This document shows, one piece after another, positions 9,813-19,866 of a stretch of 64,000 bases of DNA. Source of the stretch: Mycobacterium uberis (lineage in GTDB: Bacteria > Actinomycetota > Actinomycetes > Mycobacteriales > Mycobacteriaceae); contig NZ_QAYL01000009.1 in the NCBI RefSeq assembly GCF_003408705.1, forward strand, positions 48,167 to 112,166, read 5' to 3'. The notes beneath the pieces were generated by a model. That model worked only from the letters and a program-made list of their open reading frames with translations, was not told where the DNA came from and did not search any database. How positions within the stretch are numbered: position 1 is the stretch's first letter; each line of letters starts with the position of its first letter. A program made the translations under genes and the position numbers.

Positions 9813-10676
9813 CCCAAAATAGTATCCAATCGAATGGGTTCAAGTTTTTGTTTAAGCACGGCTCGGTGAACCCTGACTGGAGGGGCGTAAGCTGGGTTGA
9901 TCTTGTTTGTCGGCAGCGGCCCAACGAGCTAAGACTAGGGACCGTAAAGCTCTGTTCGAGGTGTGGACGAGATGAAGCTGGGCTTATCCGCCGTGGTGGT
10001 GCTGCGGAAACGCTACTCCTTATTCGACAAGCAAGGCTAGGGCTCCAATGGTGGGTACTGGTGCGGCACCTCGGCTTCCGTGACTCTTGCGGAGATGCTG
10101 CTGACATCCCAACCCGCACTGGCGAGGGTGTTGGTTGCCCCTTGAGCCGCCTGAGACCCGTCGGGGGTCGAGTGTCCAATACAAGCCGGCACCGTGAGCG
10201 GATCCAATCTGTTTCTTCGACTGTTTGACGCTGCGGCGGATGTGGTTTCGATCGGTGGTTATTGCCGCAGTGCATGCATGGCGGACCTTGGTGCGTTACA
10301 TCGGTCGGTGGCTGGTTGGTTGCGTCACTGTGGTTGCCGGTTGTCGCGGTGGTGTGGGGTGTCGGGTTGATCGTTCGAGTTGTCACTGGCCAGGTGTTTG
10401 GTCTGGTCGATAGTTTGATCGAGCACACGACTGTGCAGCCTTTTGGGCAAGCCAGCCAAGTGATGCAGCGGATGGCGGGTCGGCACCCTTGACATCATGG
10501 TCGGGTATCTGGATAACTTTGAATCCAAAGATTGCCGTATGTTGTGCTTTCTCTTGCAGCGCCGTGCGTGACTAGATTGAGCGAATGAGTAGCCCGAAGT
10601 AGAAATTCTTGACTGTCAGCAACCTCCGTTCAACGATCTGAAGGCATTTGCCAGCAACGGATTGCGGCCGTAAAAT
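9813..10676. other. Region without an assignable gene
   Basis: Open frames of 60-216 codons exist on both strands here (the longest on the minus strand, 9778-10428). None has a recognisable motif, and the minus-strand one is proline/arginine-rich in the way of antisense frames in GC-rich DNA. A plus-strand hydrophobic segment near 10290-10400 (WLPVVAVVWGVGLIVRVV) may be the relic of a membrane protein. Confidence 0.4.
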
Positions 10677-11018
10677 CTACGCCAAGGTGGCGGTATTCCA
10701 CGACAAGCCGTCTGTGGCGGCTGAGTAACGCTCGGCGATCACGTCAATCGTCTGTCTCAACCCACCGCTGTGAATGGCAAGAAGGTCGGAACGCGAACAC
10801 AGTTCACTAACCTCGACAACCTTGGGGTCGCTCAACAACGACGAAAGCAAATGTGACCCAAATTTGGACGGTAATATTGCCGGGTAAAGCCAGCGTGTGG
10901 GATACTCCTGACTCAGGAACTTGATCCAACATTGGGGCAGCCCACGGTGGGCGGTACCATCGATGATTCTTGGCAGATAATCCGGACTAGGGAGGATCGG
11001 TGGTCGGTGTACATTCAC
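10677..11018 (-). pseudogene. Partial hypothetical protein (position of Rv0923c)
   Basis: The minus strand is open for about 113 codons, with protein-like sequence such as RGLPQCWIKFLSQEYPTRWL and CSRSDLLAIHSGGLRQTIDV. No upstream start or ribosome site is convincing, and the coding sense appears to begin earlier, near 11045. It lies downstream of mntH, where M. tuberculosis has Rv0923c. I do not recognise a family. It is most likely a truncated gene. Confidence 0.4.
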
Positions 11019-11175
11019 CTCGGCGATGGTCCAGTGCCAGCGTGCATGGTAAGCCAGTCATGATCCCTCAGTATCGTAGGCTGTGGATCGGCGTAGTCGG
11101 GGACAACGCCGCACCATCTGCCTCACGCATAGGCTTGACCTAATATGCGAAATACGTGTGCTGGCCGGATGGTAT

Positions 11176-12402
11176 TTAGCTGGTTACGGTCAGATAGATC
11201 AGTACCACGTTAAGCAGGCTAACGAGTACCGCGACAGCCCAGCCAAGAACAGTTGTGGCGGGATGGTTGGTATCGTTACCCATCAGTGCGCGGTTGCTGG
11301 TCAATCTGACCAACGGACACACAGCGAACGGTATACCGAAAGACAACATGACCTGGGACAGCACCAATGAGTGGGTGGGGTTGAAGCCGAGAGCCAGGGT
11401 CACGACCGCGGGGCACAACGTGATCAAGCGTCGCATCAGCATGGGAATAGACCGCTTCAGCAATCCTTCTATGATCAAGGCGCCGGCATAAGCGCCTACC
11501 GATGAGGATGCCAAGCTGGAGGCGAGCAACCCGATCGCAAACAGTACCGCGATCGTCGCTCCCAAGGTGTCATGTATGGTGGCGTAAGCGCTCTCGATAG
11601 AAGCGGCTACCTGATGGTGCTGGAGGCTAATCGCGGCTACAAGCAGCATTGCCGCGTTCACGGTTCCGGCGATCGCCATCGCTAAGGCCACATCTAAGCG
11701 GGTGACGCGGAGTAGTCGACGCCGGTCACGGCCCGCGTGGAGGTGCCCATGCCGGTCTAGGGCAAGACCGGAATGTAGGTACACCGCGTGCGGCATCACG
11801 GTGGCGCCCATGATCGCGGCGGCCAGCAGCACACTTTCGGTGCCCCGGAAGCGTGGCAGTAGGCCGTTAACCACTTCCTTAAGCGGAGGTGTCGCGACGA
11901 AGAAACTGGCCGCGAAACCGACGGCAATAACGAGTAGCAGTCCAGTAATGACGCGCTCGAACAAGAGTTGTCCTCGCCAGTCCTTCACTGTCAGGAGCAG
12001 CAATGACACCGCCCCGGTGATCATCCCGCCGAGTAGCAGCGGTAAACCAAACAGGATGCGCAAGGCGATTGCTCCGCCGACCATTTCAGCGACATCGGTT
12101 GCCATCGCTACCAGTTCGGCCTGCACCCAAAAGGCCAACCGGAGCGGACGACTCATTTGTTGGCCGATTGCCTGAGGCAGTGACTGTCTGGTCACCAGCC
12201 CAAGCTTCGCTGACAGGTATTGCACCAGGCCGGCCAGCACATTGGCCACAACGACCACCCACAGCAGCAGATAGCCGAATTGCGCGCCGGAGCTGACGTT
12301 GGCCGCCACATTTCCGGGATCGACATAGGCGATGGCGGCGACGAAAGCCGGTCCGAGCAGATACCAGCTTGCCTTGAGCTCTGCCTGGGTGCCCTCCGCC
12401 AA
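11176..12402 (-). CDS. mntH: Manganese/divalent cation NRAMP transporter MntH
   Basis: A 408-residue NRAMP-family protein with about eleven membrane helices. The metal-site motifs are DPGN in helix 1 (residues 28-31) and MPHAVYLHSGL in helix 6 (near residue 200). It should import Mn2+ and related ions by proton coupling across the inner membrane, as M. tuberculosis Rv0924c does. The start is TTG at 12402-12400, supported by the ribosome site GAGGGA nine bases upstream. Relatives carry a longer N terminus, but no in-frame ATG extends it well here. A GC-rich inverted repeat lies just upstream (12424-12444). It is intact between two decayed regions, suggesting retained need for manganese uptake. 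Confidence 0.95.
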   Translation of the reverse strand: MAEGTQAELKASWYLLGPAFVAAIAYVDPGNVAANVSSGAQFGYLLLWVVVVANVLAGLVQYLSAKLGLVTRQSLPQAIGQQMSRPLRLAFWVQAELVAMATDVAEMVGGAIALRILFGLPLLLGGMITGAVSLLLLTVKDWRGQLLFERVITGLLLVIAVGFAASFFVATPPLKEVVNGLLPRFRGTESVLLAAAIMGATVMPHAVYLHSGLALDRHGHLHAGRDRRRLLRVTRLDVALAMAIAGTVNAAMLLVAAISLQHHQVAASIESAYATIHDTLGATIAVLFAIGLLASSLASSSVGAYAGALIIEGLLKRSIPMLMRRLITLCPAVVTLALGFNPTHSLVLSQVMLSFGIPFAVCPLVRLTSNRALMGNDTNHPATTVLGWAVAVLVSLLNVVLIYLTVTS

Positions 12403-12423
12403 TGTTTTGTCCCTCGATCAGTT

Positions 12424-12444
12424 ACCCCGCTAGGTAAGCGAGGT
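12424..12444 (-). promoter_or_regulatory. Inverted repeat upstream of mntH, possible metal-regulator operator
   Basis: ACCCCGCT-AGGTA-AGCGAGGT forms an inverted repeat with seven of eight positions complementary. It sits 22 bases before the mntH start and overlaps the likely promoter/leader. In M. tuberculosis mntH is repressed by MntR. Whether this sequence is an MntR site cannot be told from sequence alone; a leader hairpin is the alternative. Confidence 0.35.
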
Positions 12445-12479
12445 TAACGAACAAGTCTTGCTACGGCGAAGCGGGTTAA

Positions 12480-13560
12480 TGCTAGTTGAGGATTGGCGCT
12501 GGGCGCATGCCGAGAGTCTAACGGGACAAGTTGACCACCACGTTGCCGGGGTCATAGCGCCCCGACCGGATGGCCAGGGGCAGATACAAGGCCGTCACGA
12601 TACCCGGCGGGGCGTCCACCACCGCGGCGTGGTTGTGATCGCCCTAGAGACTGTGGGCCGATGTCCATCGCGTAGTATGGCTTGTCGGTGACTTCGATGC
12701 GGTACAAACTGCCAGGCTGAGCGGGTTGCGGCCAATCGGGATACAGTTCCTCGTGTAGCCGGGTGACGTAATTTTAAGGCCACGGCGCGCTCACCGCATG
12801 ACTATCCCAGTACTTCGAATCGCACTGCTCCGGTATTAGCCCTTCTTCAGGGACGGGGTCGCAGACGTACTTCCCGGTGACCCCCTTGAGCGAAATACCC
12901 AGGCCCGCCGCAAGGCAAACTATCTAATTATCGCTCCCCACGTCAAGCTCACTACGCCGTGTTTCAGCAACATCAAGACTGCGTCGAACGGCTTACCAAA
13001 CCCCCTCACATCGAACATGACAACGACGCTGTCAAGGATAGTGCAATCGATAATTTTCATACAGCGCACCTATTAGATACTTTAACAGGTGCCGGTCAAT
13101 GCCGGCGGCAGCAGGTCGTTCGCAAAGCCTGGGTAGATACCAGTGACGTACAGGCTCGAATGACCTTAACGCACGGCGTCTTCCAAGGTTTTTATGATAT
13201 TTCTGAGGATTATTGCCACGGATACTGCAGTAAGACAGGACCGCTGCCAGCAATGTTAATTCCGATGGTTAGTACGCGCCGCCTAGTCTTCTAAGACTTC
13301 GGACGGCCAGTTATCGGCTATCGCGTTGTAGACGGCGCATCGTGGTTCGGTGGTGAGCATTGCATCCAGATCGGTACCGGCTCTCACGTCTGTCACATCG
13401 GCAAACCCGGCAAGCTTTGCTGTGTCCTTAACCTGCCTTGATATCCGATGGCACTCAGATATCGGTGCGCTCGAACTCCGGGTTGGTTATAAACGTCCTG
13501 AGCACATGGATGCCAACGTTGCCAATGTCCAATTGGACGACGGGTATGACTGGTTCCCTA
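12480..13560 (-). pseudogene. Dihydrodipicolinate-reductase-like oxidoreductase remnant (Rv0926c-like)
   Basis: Minus-strand fragments line up in order with the DapB-N/diaminopentanoate-dehydrogenase-like family. They are AKLAGFADVTDVRAGTDLDA, then CAVYNAIADNWPSEVLEDSR and GINIAGSGPVLLQYPWQ at 13430-13210, VVMFDVRGFGKPFDAVLML at about 13030, GISLKGVTGKYVCDPVPEEG at 12900, and LHEELYPDWPQPAQPGSLYR and PYYAMDIG at 12750-12670. Each is separated by a frameshift or stop. The parent resembles M. tuberculosis Rv0926c (about 358 residues). Confidence 0.7.
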
Positions 13561-14363
13561 GCGGTCGGAGTTAACAGGGTCGGGATTGGTTAGGTCAAGA
13601 TTTGGGAAGATGAGGCCTTCGTCGACTTTCAGAGTTTTGCCGGTTAGATGCCTGCCGGTAAATGACATCAAATACACCGACACGATCGCAATGTCGACGG
13701 GATCTTCGCTGTGGCGCATCCATGCTACCTGCTCCATGGGTGTTCGCAACGTCTCGTTGAAGGTGAGTGCATCCAACGAGGAGGTGAGGATGGACCTAGG
13801 TGAGATAGCGTTGACTCGGATGCATGGACATGGGTCCAGCGGTTGCTGGTCGAGTGTAGTGCGAAAACGTGGCTTTGGCAGTGCCGTAGGTGGCGAAACC
13901 ATGTCCGGCCGGCTCATGGTGGAGCTGATGTTGATCACGTTGTCTCCGCCGGAGTGTTTGAGCATCACCCGCACTGCGGCGACGGTCGACGCGTGGGGGT
14001 GCCGACATTGAACGTGAGTGCGTCTTTGGGGTCCTTAGTCGAGGTGGTCAGCAGTATGTTCGGCATGGTCCCGCTGACGTGGTTGACAACAATAGTTTAG
14101 TTTTCCGAATGCTTCGACCGCGTGGACCAGCCAGCTGTGCGGTGCTGTCGGGATATCCCCAGGCCGCCGGCGACGGGGTGAGCGCGGCGGCTGGCGGAGA
14201 GGATCTGTTCAATGAAGGTGTCTAGTTCGGATTGCGTTCGCGATGCGACAATGATGTCGGCACCGGCCTTGGCGAAAGCCAGCACGATGATCACACTGAG
14301 GCCGCGGCCGCCACTCGTCGTGACGGCGATTTTGTCGTCGAGACGGAACCGGTCAAGGAGCAT
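13558..14363 (-). pseudogene. Short-chain dehydrogenase remnant (Rv0927c-like)
   Basis: It starts [19 protein letters not shown] (14363), where the nucleotide-binding TGGGRGLG motif is degraded to TSGGRGLS. It continues [20 protein letters not shown]. Frame changes follow near 14150, 13990 and 13900. The active-site YxxxK survives as YGTAKATF in one frame, and another gives the tail RHLTGKTLKVDEGLIFPNLD. The intact relative Rv0927c has about 263 residues and lies next to pstS3 in M. tuberculosis, as here. Confidence 0.85.
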
Positions 14364-14704
14364 TATGGCCCTTTTCGTTATGTTGTCGGTCGGCAGGGCA
14401 GTAAGCCTTGCCGTCTTGGCCGGCGACTTTTCTAGAACAGGTTCTAGTTTGTCGTTATGGGTGTGACTATGTAACGCCTCAGTCTTGATGACCGCTCACC
14501 CTGGCAAAAGTTGACCGAAATTATGTTCGAAACGAGTGTTCTGTAAGCGCGGTGGTCGTTCCGCTGTCCATCAGCAGAACGGCTAGTCAAAATTTGCCGC
14601 AGGTAAACATTGTTAATGTAGCCTCATGGCTCCGGGGAAGACGGCTAGTTGGCGTGCCGCCGCTACTGGAGGCGGCCACATTTACGCTACCGTTAGGAAC
14701 TAGA

Positions 14705-15817
14705 TTGAAGCTCAACCAGTTTGACGCCGTGATTGGGCTCCTGGCTACTGGTGCACTGATGTTGTCGGGCTGTGGCAGCGACAACAACGCAGCTGCAGGA
14801 GGTGCAAGGACAGGCCCATCGTCAGGTCAGGTGAGTTGTGGAGGGAAGCCGACACTGAAAGCCAGCGGCTCGACAGCCCAAGCCAACGCGATGACCCGCT
14901 TTGTAAACGCGTTCGAACGGACATGCCCAGGTCAGACGTTGAACTACACAGCTAATGGCTCGGGTGCAGGGATTAGTGAATTTAGTGGCAATCAAACAGA
15001 TTTCGGTGGATCAGATTCACCGCTAAGCAAGAAGGAGTACGCCGCAGCAGAGCAACGCTGCGGCTCGCAGGCGTGGAACTTACCGGTGGTCTTCGGTCCC
15101 ATCGCGGTCACCTACAACGTTAACGGCCTGAGTTCACTGAACCTGGACGGTCCGACAACCGCGAAGATTTTCAATGGCTCTATCACTAGTTGGAACGATC
15201 CCGAGATCCAAGTGCTGAATGCGGGCGTCGCCCTTCCAGCTGGGCCGATTCATGTTGTGTTCCGTAACGACGAGTCCGGAACTACGGATAATTTCCAGAG
15301 GTACCTTGATGTCGCATCAAACGGCGAGTGGGGCAAGGGTGTCGGCAAGACGTTCAAAGGCGGTGTCGGTGAGGGCGCTAAGGGCAATGACGGTACGTCG
15401 GCAGCTATCAAGGCCACCGAAGGGTCGATCACTTACAACGAATGGTCGTTCGCTCAGGCGCGGAAGTTGAACATGGCCAAAATCGTCACGTCGGCCGATC
15501 CAGAACCTGTCGCGATCAGCACCGATTCGGTCGGCAAGACGATTTCCGGAGCCACGATCATTGGGGAGGGTAATGATTTGGTGCTCGATACAGTCTCGTT
15601 TTACAAGCCAGCGCAGCCCGGCTCCTACCCAATCGTGCTGGCAACTTACGAGATTGTCTGCTCGAAATACCCCGACGCCCAGGTCGGTAAGGCCGTTAAG
15701 GCGTTCCTGCAAAGCACCATCAGTAGTGGACAGAATAGCTTGGGGGACAACGGATATGTTCCTATTCCAGATTCTTTCAAGTCTAAATTATCGACTGCGG
15801 CTAATGCCATCGCTTGA
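14705..15817 (+). CDS. pstS3: Periplasmic phosphate-binding lipoprotein PstS3
   Basis: A 370-residue substrate-binding lipoprotein of the Pst ABC importer. It has a signal peptide with lipobox LSGC (lipidated Cys at residue 23), a phosphate loop [11 protein letters not shown] (about 53-63) and the second anion-binding loop [13 protein letters not shown]. The start is TTG 14705, preceded by AGGA at good spacing; the protein then begins as M. tuberculosis PstS3 (Rv0928) does. The frame stays open upstream to 14552, but that part lacks family similarity. It is the first gene of pstS3-pstC2-pstA1, which captures inorganic phosphate outside the membrane. No pstB ATPase gene is nearby. Confidence 0.95.
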   Translation: MKLNQFDAVIGLLATGALMLSGCGSDNNAAAGGARTGPSSGQVSCGGKPTLKASGSTAQANAMTRFVNAFERTCPGQTLNYTANGSGAGISEFSGNQTDFGGSDSPLSKKEYAAAEQRCGSQAWNLPVVFGPIAVTYNVNGLSSLNLDGPTTAKIFNGSITSWNDPEIQVLNAGVALPAGPIHVVFRNDESGTTDNFQRYLDVASNGEWGKGVGKTFKGGVGEGAKGNDGTSAAIKATEGSITYNEWSFAQARKLNMAKIVTSADPEPVAISTDSVGKTISGATIIGEGNDLVLDTVSFYKPAQPGSYPIVLATYEIVCSKYPDAQVGKAVKAFLQSTISSGQNSLGDNGYVPIPDSFKSKLSTAANAIA

Positions 15818-15829
15818 TATGAAGTCGTC

Positions 15830-16816
15830 ATGGCCCCAAACTCGCTAGCGCCTGCGACCGTGATCAAGCCCACGCAAGCAGCAGTCGGTATACGTGTAGC
15901 CTGGGCCGATCGACTGTTCAAATTAGCGGCTGCCGCAGCTGGTTCAGCAATTGTGGCCGCGGTCCTGCTTATCGCGATATTCCTGTTGCTGCGTGCTGTG
16001 CCGTCGTTGCGCGCGAACCATGTGAATTTCTTCACCAGCGCAAAATTCGATACTTCCGGCGGTAAGAGCCTCGCTTTTGGTATCCGCGACCTGTTCATGG
16101 TGACGGCGCTGAGTTCGGTATGTGCTCTGGTGTTGGCCGTGCCGGTGGCGATCGGAATCGCATTATTCCTAACCCAATATGTGCCGACAAGGCTCTCACG
16201 TCCATTCAGTGCGATTGTTGATCTGCTGGCTGCGGTGCCATCGATCATCTTCGGGTTATGGGGAATCTTCGTGTTGGCACCAAAACTTGAGCCGATCGCG
16301 ACTTTTCTCAACTGTAACCTGGGATGGCTGTTTCTGTTTAAACAAGGCAATGTGTCATTGGCTGGCGGTGGCACCATCTTCACCGCCGGCATCGTCCTCG
16401 CAGTGATGATCTTACCGATCATCACTGCGGTGTCGCGAGAAGTGTTTCGCCATACTCCGCGTGTTCAGATCGAGGCGGCTCAGGCGCTGGGCGCGACCAG
16501 ATGGGAGGTGGTGCAGATGACTGTGCTACCGTTCGGCCGTAGTGGCGTTATAGCGGCGGCAATGCTCGGCTTAGGCCGCGCTTTAGGGGAAACCGTGGCG
16601 GTGTTGATCATCCTACGTTCGCCCGCCCGCTCGGGCAATTGGTCGCTGTTCGACGGTGGTTATACGTTTGCTTCCAAGATCGCCTCCGCGGCGCCAGAAT
16701 TCAGCCAACCGCTGCCGACCGGAGCCTACATCTCCGCAGGATTCGCACTGTTCATCCTGACGTTCATTGTCAACGCAGCCGCTCGCGCAATCTCCGGCGG
16801 AAAGGTGAATGGGTAA
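15830..16816 (+). CDS. pstC2: Phosphate ABC transporter permease PstC2
   Basis: A 328-residue permease with six predicted membrane helices and the cytoplasmic EAA loop ([20 protein letters not shown], near residue 215) that contacts the ATPase. It matches M. tuberculosis PstC2 (Rv0929), including FTSAKFDTS and the cluster [18 protein letters not shown] end ([17 protein letters not shown]). ATG 15830 lies 12 bases after the pstS3 stop, so it is in the same operon. It pairs with PstA1 to form the phosphate channel. Confidence 0.95.
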   Translation: MAPNSLAPATVIKPTQAAVGIRVAWADRLFKLAAAAAGSAIVAAVLLIAIFLLLRAVPSLRANHVNFFTSAKFDTSGGKSLAFGIRDLFMVTALSSVCALVLAVPVAIGIALFLTQYVPTRLSRPFSAIVDLLAAVPSIIFGLWGIFVLAPKLEPIATFLNCNLGWLFLFKQGNVSLAGGGTIFTAGIVLAVMILPIITAVSREVFRHTPRVQIEAAQALGATRWEVVQMTVLPFGRSGVIAAAMLGLGRALGETVAVLIILRSPARSGNWSLFDGGYTFASKIASAAPEFSQPLPTGAYISAGFALFILTFIVNAAARAISGGKVNG

Positions 16817-16833
16817 GCTGCGATGAGCCCTCG

Positions 16834-17748
16834 ATGAATCGTGACGTTCTTGACCAGCCGGTCAAAGCGGTAGTGTTGCGCCCCATTAGCACGCGACGGC
16901 GGATCAAAAATAATGTTGCGACAATACTTTTCCTTACCTCGTTTCTCATCGCGCTAATGCCGCTATTCTGGTTGCTGTCGGTTGTGGTTGCGCGAGGCTT
17001 CTACGTTGTCACTCGGTTCGATTGGTGGACCCACTCGTTGCGCGGTGTGCTGCCAGAAGAGTTTGCTGGTGGGGTTTACCACGCGCTGTATGGATCGCTG
17101 GCGCAGGCCGGAGTGGCCGCCATCATGGCTGTGCCGCTGGGGTTGATGACCGCGGTATACTTGGTGGAATACGGTTCCGGACGGTTTTCACGGATGATTA
17201 CGTTCATGGTTGACGTACTTGCCGGGGTACCCTCGATTGTGGCGGCGTTATTTGTTTTTAGCCTGTGGATCGACACCTTAGGATTCCAACAGTCTGCTTT
17301 CGCTGTGTCGTTGGCGTTGGTTTTGCTGATGTTGCCGGTGGTGGTGCGGTCTACCGAGGAAATACTCAGGTTGGTACCTGACGAGCTGCGAGAAGCCGGT
17401 TACGCGTTAGGTATTCCCAAATGGAAGACAATTGTGCATATTGTCTTTCCCATTGCAACGCCAGGCATCATATCCGGTATCTTATTGTCTATTGCGCGCG
17501 TCATAGGTGAAACTGCGCCAGTGCTCGTCCTGGTTGGGTACAGCCGCTCCATCAACCTCGACATCTTCGACGGCAATATGGCTTCGTTGCCGCTGCTGAT
17601 CTACACCGAACTCACCAATCCCGAATATGCGGGTTTTCGGCGGGTTTGGGGCGCGGCACTGACTCTGATCATTGTGGTGGCAGCGATCAATCTTTTCGGC
17701 GCGACGTTCCGCTTCCTGGCTACCCGACGGCGTAGCATGGCCCGGTGA
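16834..17748 (+). CDS. pstA1: Phosphate ABC transporter permease PstA1
   Basis: A 304-residue permease with six membrane helices and an EAA loop (EAGYALGIPKWKTIVHIVFP), corresponding to M. tuberculosis PstA1 (Rv0930). The frame begins ATG 16834 (MNRDVLDQPVKAVVLRP). The family usually begins MSPS; here ATG-AGC-CCT occurs at 16823 but is in another frame and meets TGA at once, so a small deletion seems to have broken the old start and a nearby in-frame ATG now serves. The genes that follow in M. tuberculosis (pknD, pstS2 and the rest of the pst cluster) are missing and ku debris begins at about 17.9 kb. The transporter ATPase must be encoded elsewhere. Confidence 0.93.
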   Translation: MNRDVLDQPVKAVVLRPISTRRRIKNNVATILFLTSFLIALMPLFWLLSVVVARGFYVVTRFDWWTHSLRGVLPEEFAGGVYHALYGSLAQAGVAAIMAVPLGLMTAVYLVEYGSGRFSRMITFMVDVLAGVPSIVAALFVFSLWIDTLGFQQSAFAVSLALVLLMLPVVVRSTEEILRLVPDELREAGYALGIPKWKTIVHIVFPIATPGIISGILLSIARVIGETAPVLVLVGYSRSINLDIFDGNMASLPLLIYTELTNPEYAGFRRVWGAALTLIIVVAAINLFGATFRFLATRRRSMAR

Positions 17749-17890
17749 CGCCGGGAGCGTTAGAGCCTGGTCGCTTCGCTGGGCAATCGTGCGAATGCGA
17801 TCCGGAAAATCCATCAGATAAACGACATCCTTGTTAGTGAGCAGGATGTTGAACCGTATTTCCGATAACAGGTCCGGCAAGTCAGAACTT

Positions 17891-18752
17891 TTAAGCCGCT
17901 TTCGAGCCGGCCTTCTTGGCAACAGTCTTCTTCTCGGTTGTCGTTTTCGCTGGGGATTTCCGTTCACTGGAACACGCCTTCATGCTTGCCTCCAGTTTGG
18001 TTGAGTGGGTCGGAAACATCCTCCGTCTCGTCAAGCTCTGCTAGCTGCTCCTCTACGGTAAATGCTTTTCCTCCCTAGAGCTTTGCGTCGATTAGCTCCT
18101 GCATTTGTTTCTGGTAGGTGTCGCAGTAGCTGTCCGGGTTGAACTCGTCGGCTATCAGATTCCACCGCTTGTCCTGCTATCTCGAGCTCTGTGGGTTTGA
18201 TGTCAACCTTCCTATCTAGTACCGGGAAGTCAGAGTCGCGGATTTCTTCTGGCCACAGCAAGGTGTGCACCACCATCACCTCAAGCTTGCCGAAGCTCTT
18301 GACTCGCAATGCCGCTAGTCAGATCTTGTTACGCAGCGTGAAATGCATGATCGACATCCAGCCGGTTTCGGTAAGTGTCTTCGCGAGCAACACATATGAT
18401 TTCGACGATTTTGAACTCTGCCCCAAGAAATACCTGCGATAGGATATCATTAAGGTCAGCGTCGTTGGCCGGGACGCACCTCAGTACCGAGATCTCGCGG
18501 CTGCACTGCCTCGGGTAGCGTGGCGGTGTCGTCGTCGGTGATCACCATTATTTAACCGTCGCCGGATTTGTGGGCCCGGGCAAGATCACCATATTCGACA
18601 ACTGCGCCACACATCTCGCACACTCGCTTGTATCGGATCTGTACGTTGTCTTTAACGTGCACCTAGCGGAACTTGATGTCGTAGTCCTGGGGTGCGTGAT
18701 GTACGTCTTGACTGGGACGTTCACCAGCCGAACTCGTCCAGATAGAGCGCAT
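17891..18752 (-). pseudogene. ku: Non-homologous end-joining protein Ku remnant
   Basis: The minus strand opens MRSIWT at 18752 and, through several frames, gives VRLVNVPVKTYITHP and LWPEEIRDSDFPVLDRKVDI, then KPTELEIAGQ. It ends with the lysine/alanine-rich tail KTTTEKKTVAKKAGSKAA and a stop at 17891. This is the mycobacterial Ku (Rv0937c) with many frameshifts and stops. Ku binds double-strand ends and recruits LigD, which is also broken nearby, so this end-joining route is lost unless copies exist elsewhere. Confidence 0.9.
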
Positions 18753-18949
18753 ACAGTTAGTATGCTCACATTCTCGGTCGCATAACGACACGCCAGGACG
18801 CAACCTGCGAAAATAGTGCACTTTACCGGTGGGCAATACGCTCCTCTCCATTTTTGTTAATGCTGGGTAAAACCCACTGAAGGATAGGGTGTTATAGTTG
18901 CTCAGTCGGATAGGTCGGTACCGGTGTGGGCTATAGTTAGCGCCGACGA

Positions 18950-19760
18950 CCGAGCCTCTACGTCCGGTGCGGCCGACAGTGAGTCAAGCCCGATTCACTG
19001 AAGACCGGTTTCGCCAGCCGGCGTCTAATGAGCTCTGTCCCTATAACGTACGGCATCCAGGACCTGGACCTTCCTGATGGCAATCCGGGCTTCGCCGGCT
19101 CTAGCGTGCCCAGCTTTTCCATGGTCACCGCAACGGTCGCCGACCCAGCTGTCAACCAAGTTCGGGAGGTCCACTCCGGTGTGGAGTTGGGATCGATCTA
19201 CCGTAGATACTAGTCGCTGCGCTCGACGCAATGTTCGATGCATTCGCGGGACAGATCCTGGTTCACGATCGGTGACAGAAGCACATTGGGGTCGAAACTG
19301 ACCGTGGCCGACAGCTGGTAGGCATCCGGGCAGGGCCCGCGACTGCCAAGCAGCCCAGCTCGCGTACGGCGGCGATAGATCCGGTGTACACAAAACAGCG
19401 GCGGCGTGGCAGGAGGCGTACAGGAGAGCTCCCATTCCAGGCCGAACGTGTCTGTTGCCGACCGGTCATCGGAAACTGTGACCACGGCAATCAGCGTCCT
19501 GGTAGCGTCGGCACTGTCCGGAACAAGTTGTGCGCCAGACACCTTGACGTAGTCAATGATGCGTTGGCCAAGTTCGTAATCTCCGATTGTGGGTCGGAAA
19601 ATCGATGTCGCGGCCAAGCCTGAGCAGTCCGATGGCAACATTGAATGAACTGCCACTTACATGCTTGGTGGCGTCCTGGCGTTCTACGGTGTCAATCAGC
19701 GCCCCATCGACTACTAGGCCACGTGTCGTGGACTCAACTTTGTCATGTCACCGCATAGTA
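18950..19760 (-). pseudogene. PfkB-family sugar kinase remnant
   Basis: Reading the minus strand gives VDGALIDTVERQD and SGSSFNVAIGLLRLGRDIDF near 19700-19600. Then come YELGQRIIDYVKVSGAQLV and PDSADATRTLIAVVTVSDD to 19480, SATVSFDPNVLLSPIVNQDL near 19280, and TAGSATVAVTMEKLG near 19140. This is a ribokinase/fructokinase-like PfkB protein with several frame breaks. It lies between ku and ligD, which are adjacent in M. tuberculosis, so its position is a lineage difference. Confidence 0.7.
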
Positions 19761-19866
19761 ACATCTCGTCAATCAATTTGAAGGCAGACCTAGGGTGTGG
19801 TGAACCAACGGCATAGGCGATAGTGTCACCCGACGATGCCAGTGCGCGACAACATACGTTCATTCC

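Noticed and set aside
9778..10428. Long minus-strand open frame of 216 codons
   Set aside because: It is rich in Pro, Arg, Thr and Ser with no motif, overlaps other open frames on the opposite strand, and has no ribosome site. It looks like chance openness in GC-rich decayed DNA.
15646..16425. 259-codon minus-strand frame opposite pstS3/pstC2
   Set aside because: It is a shadow of two well-conserved genes.
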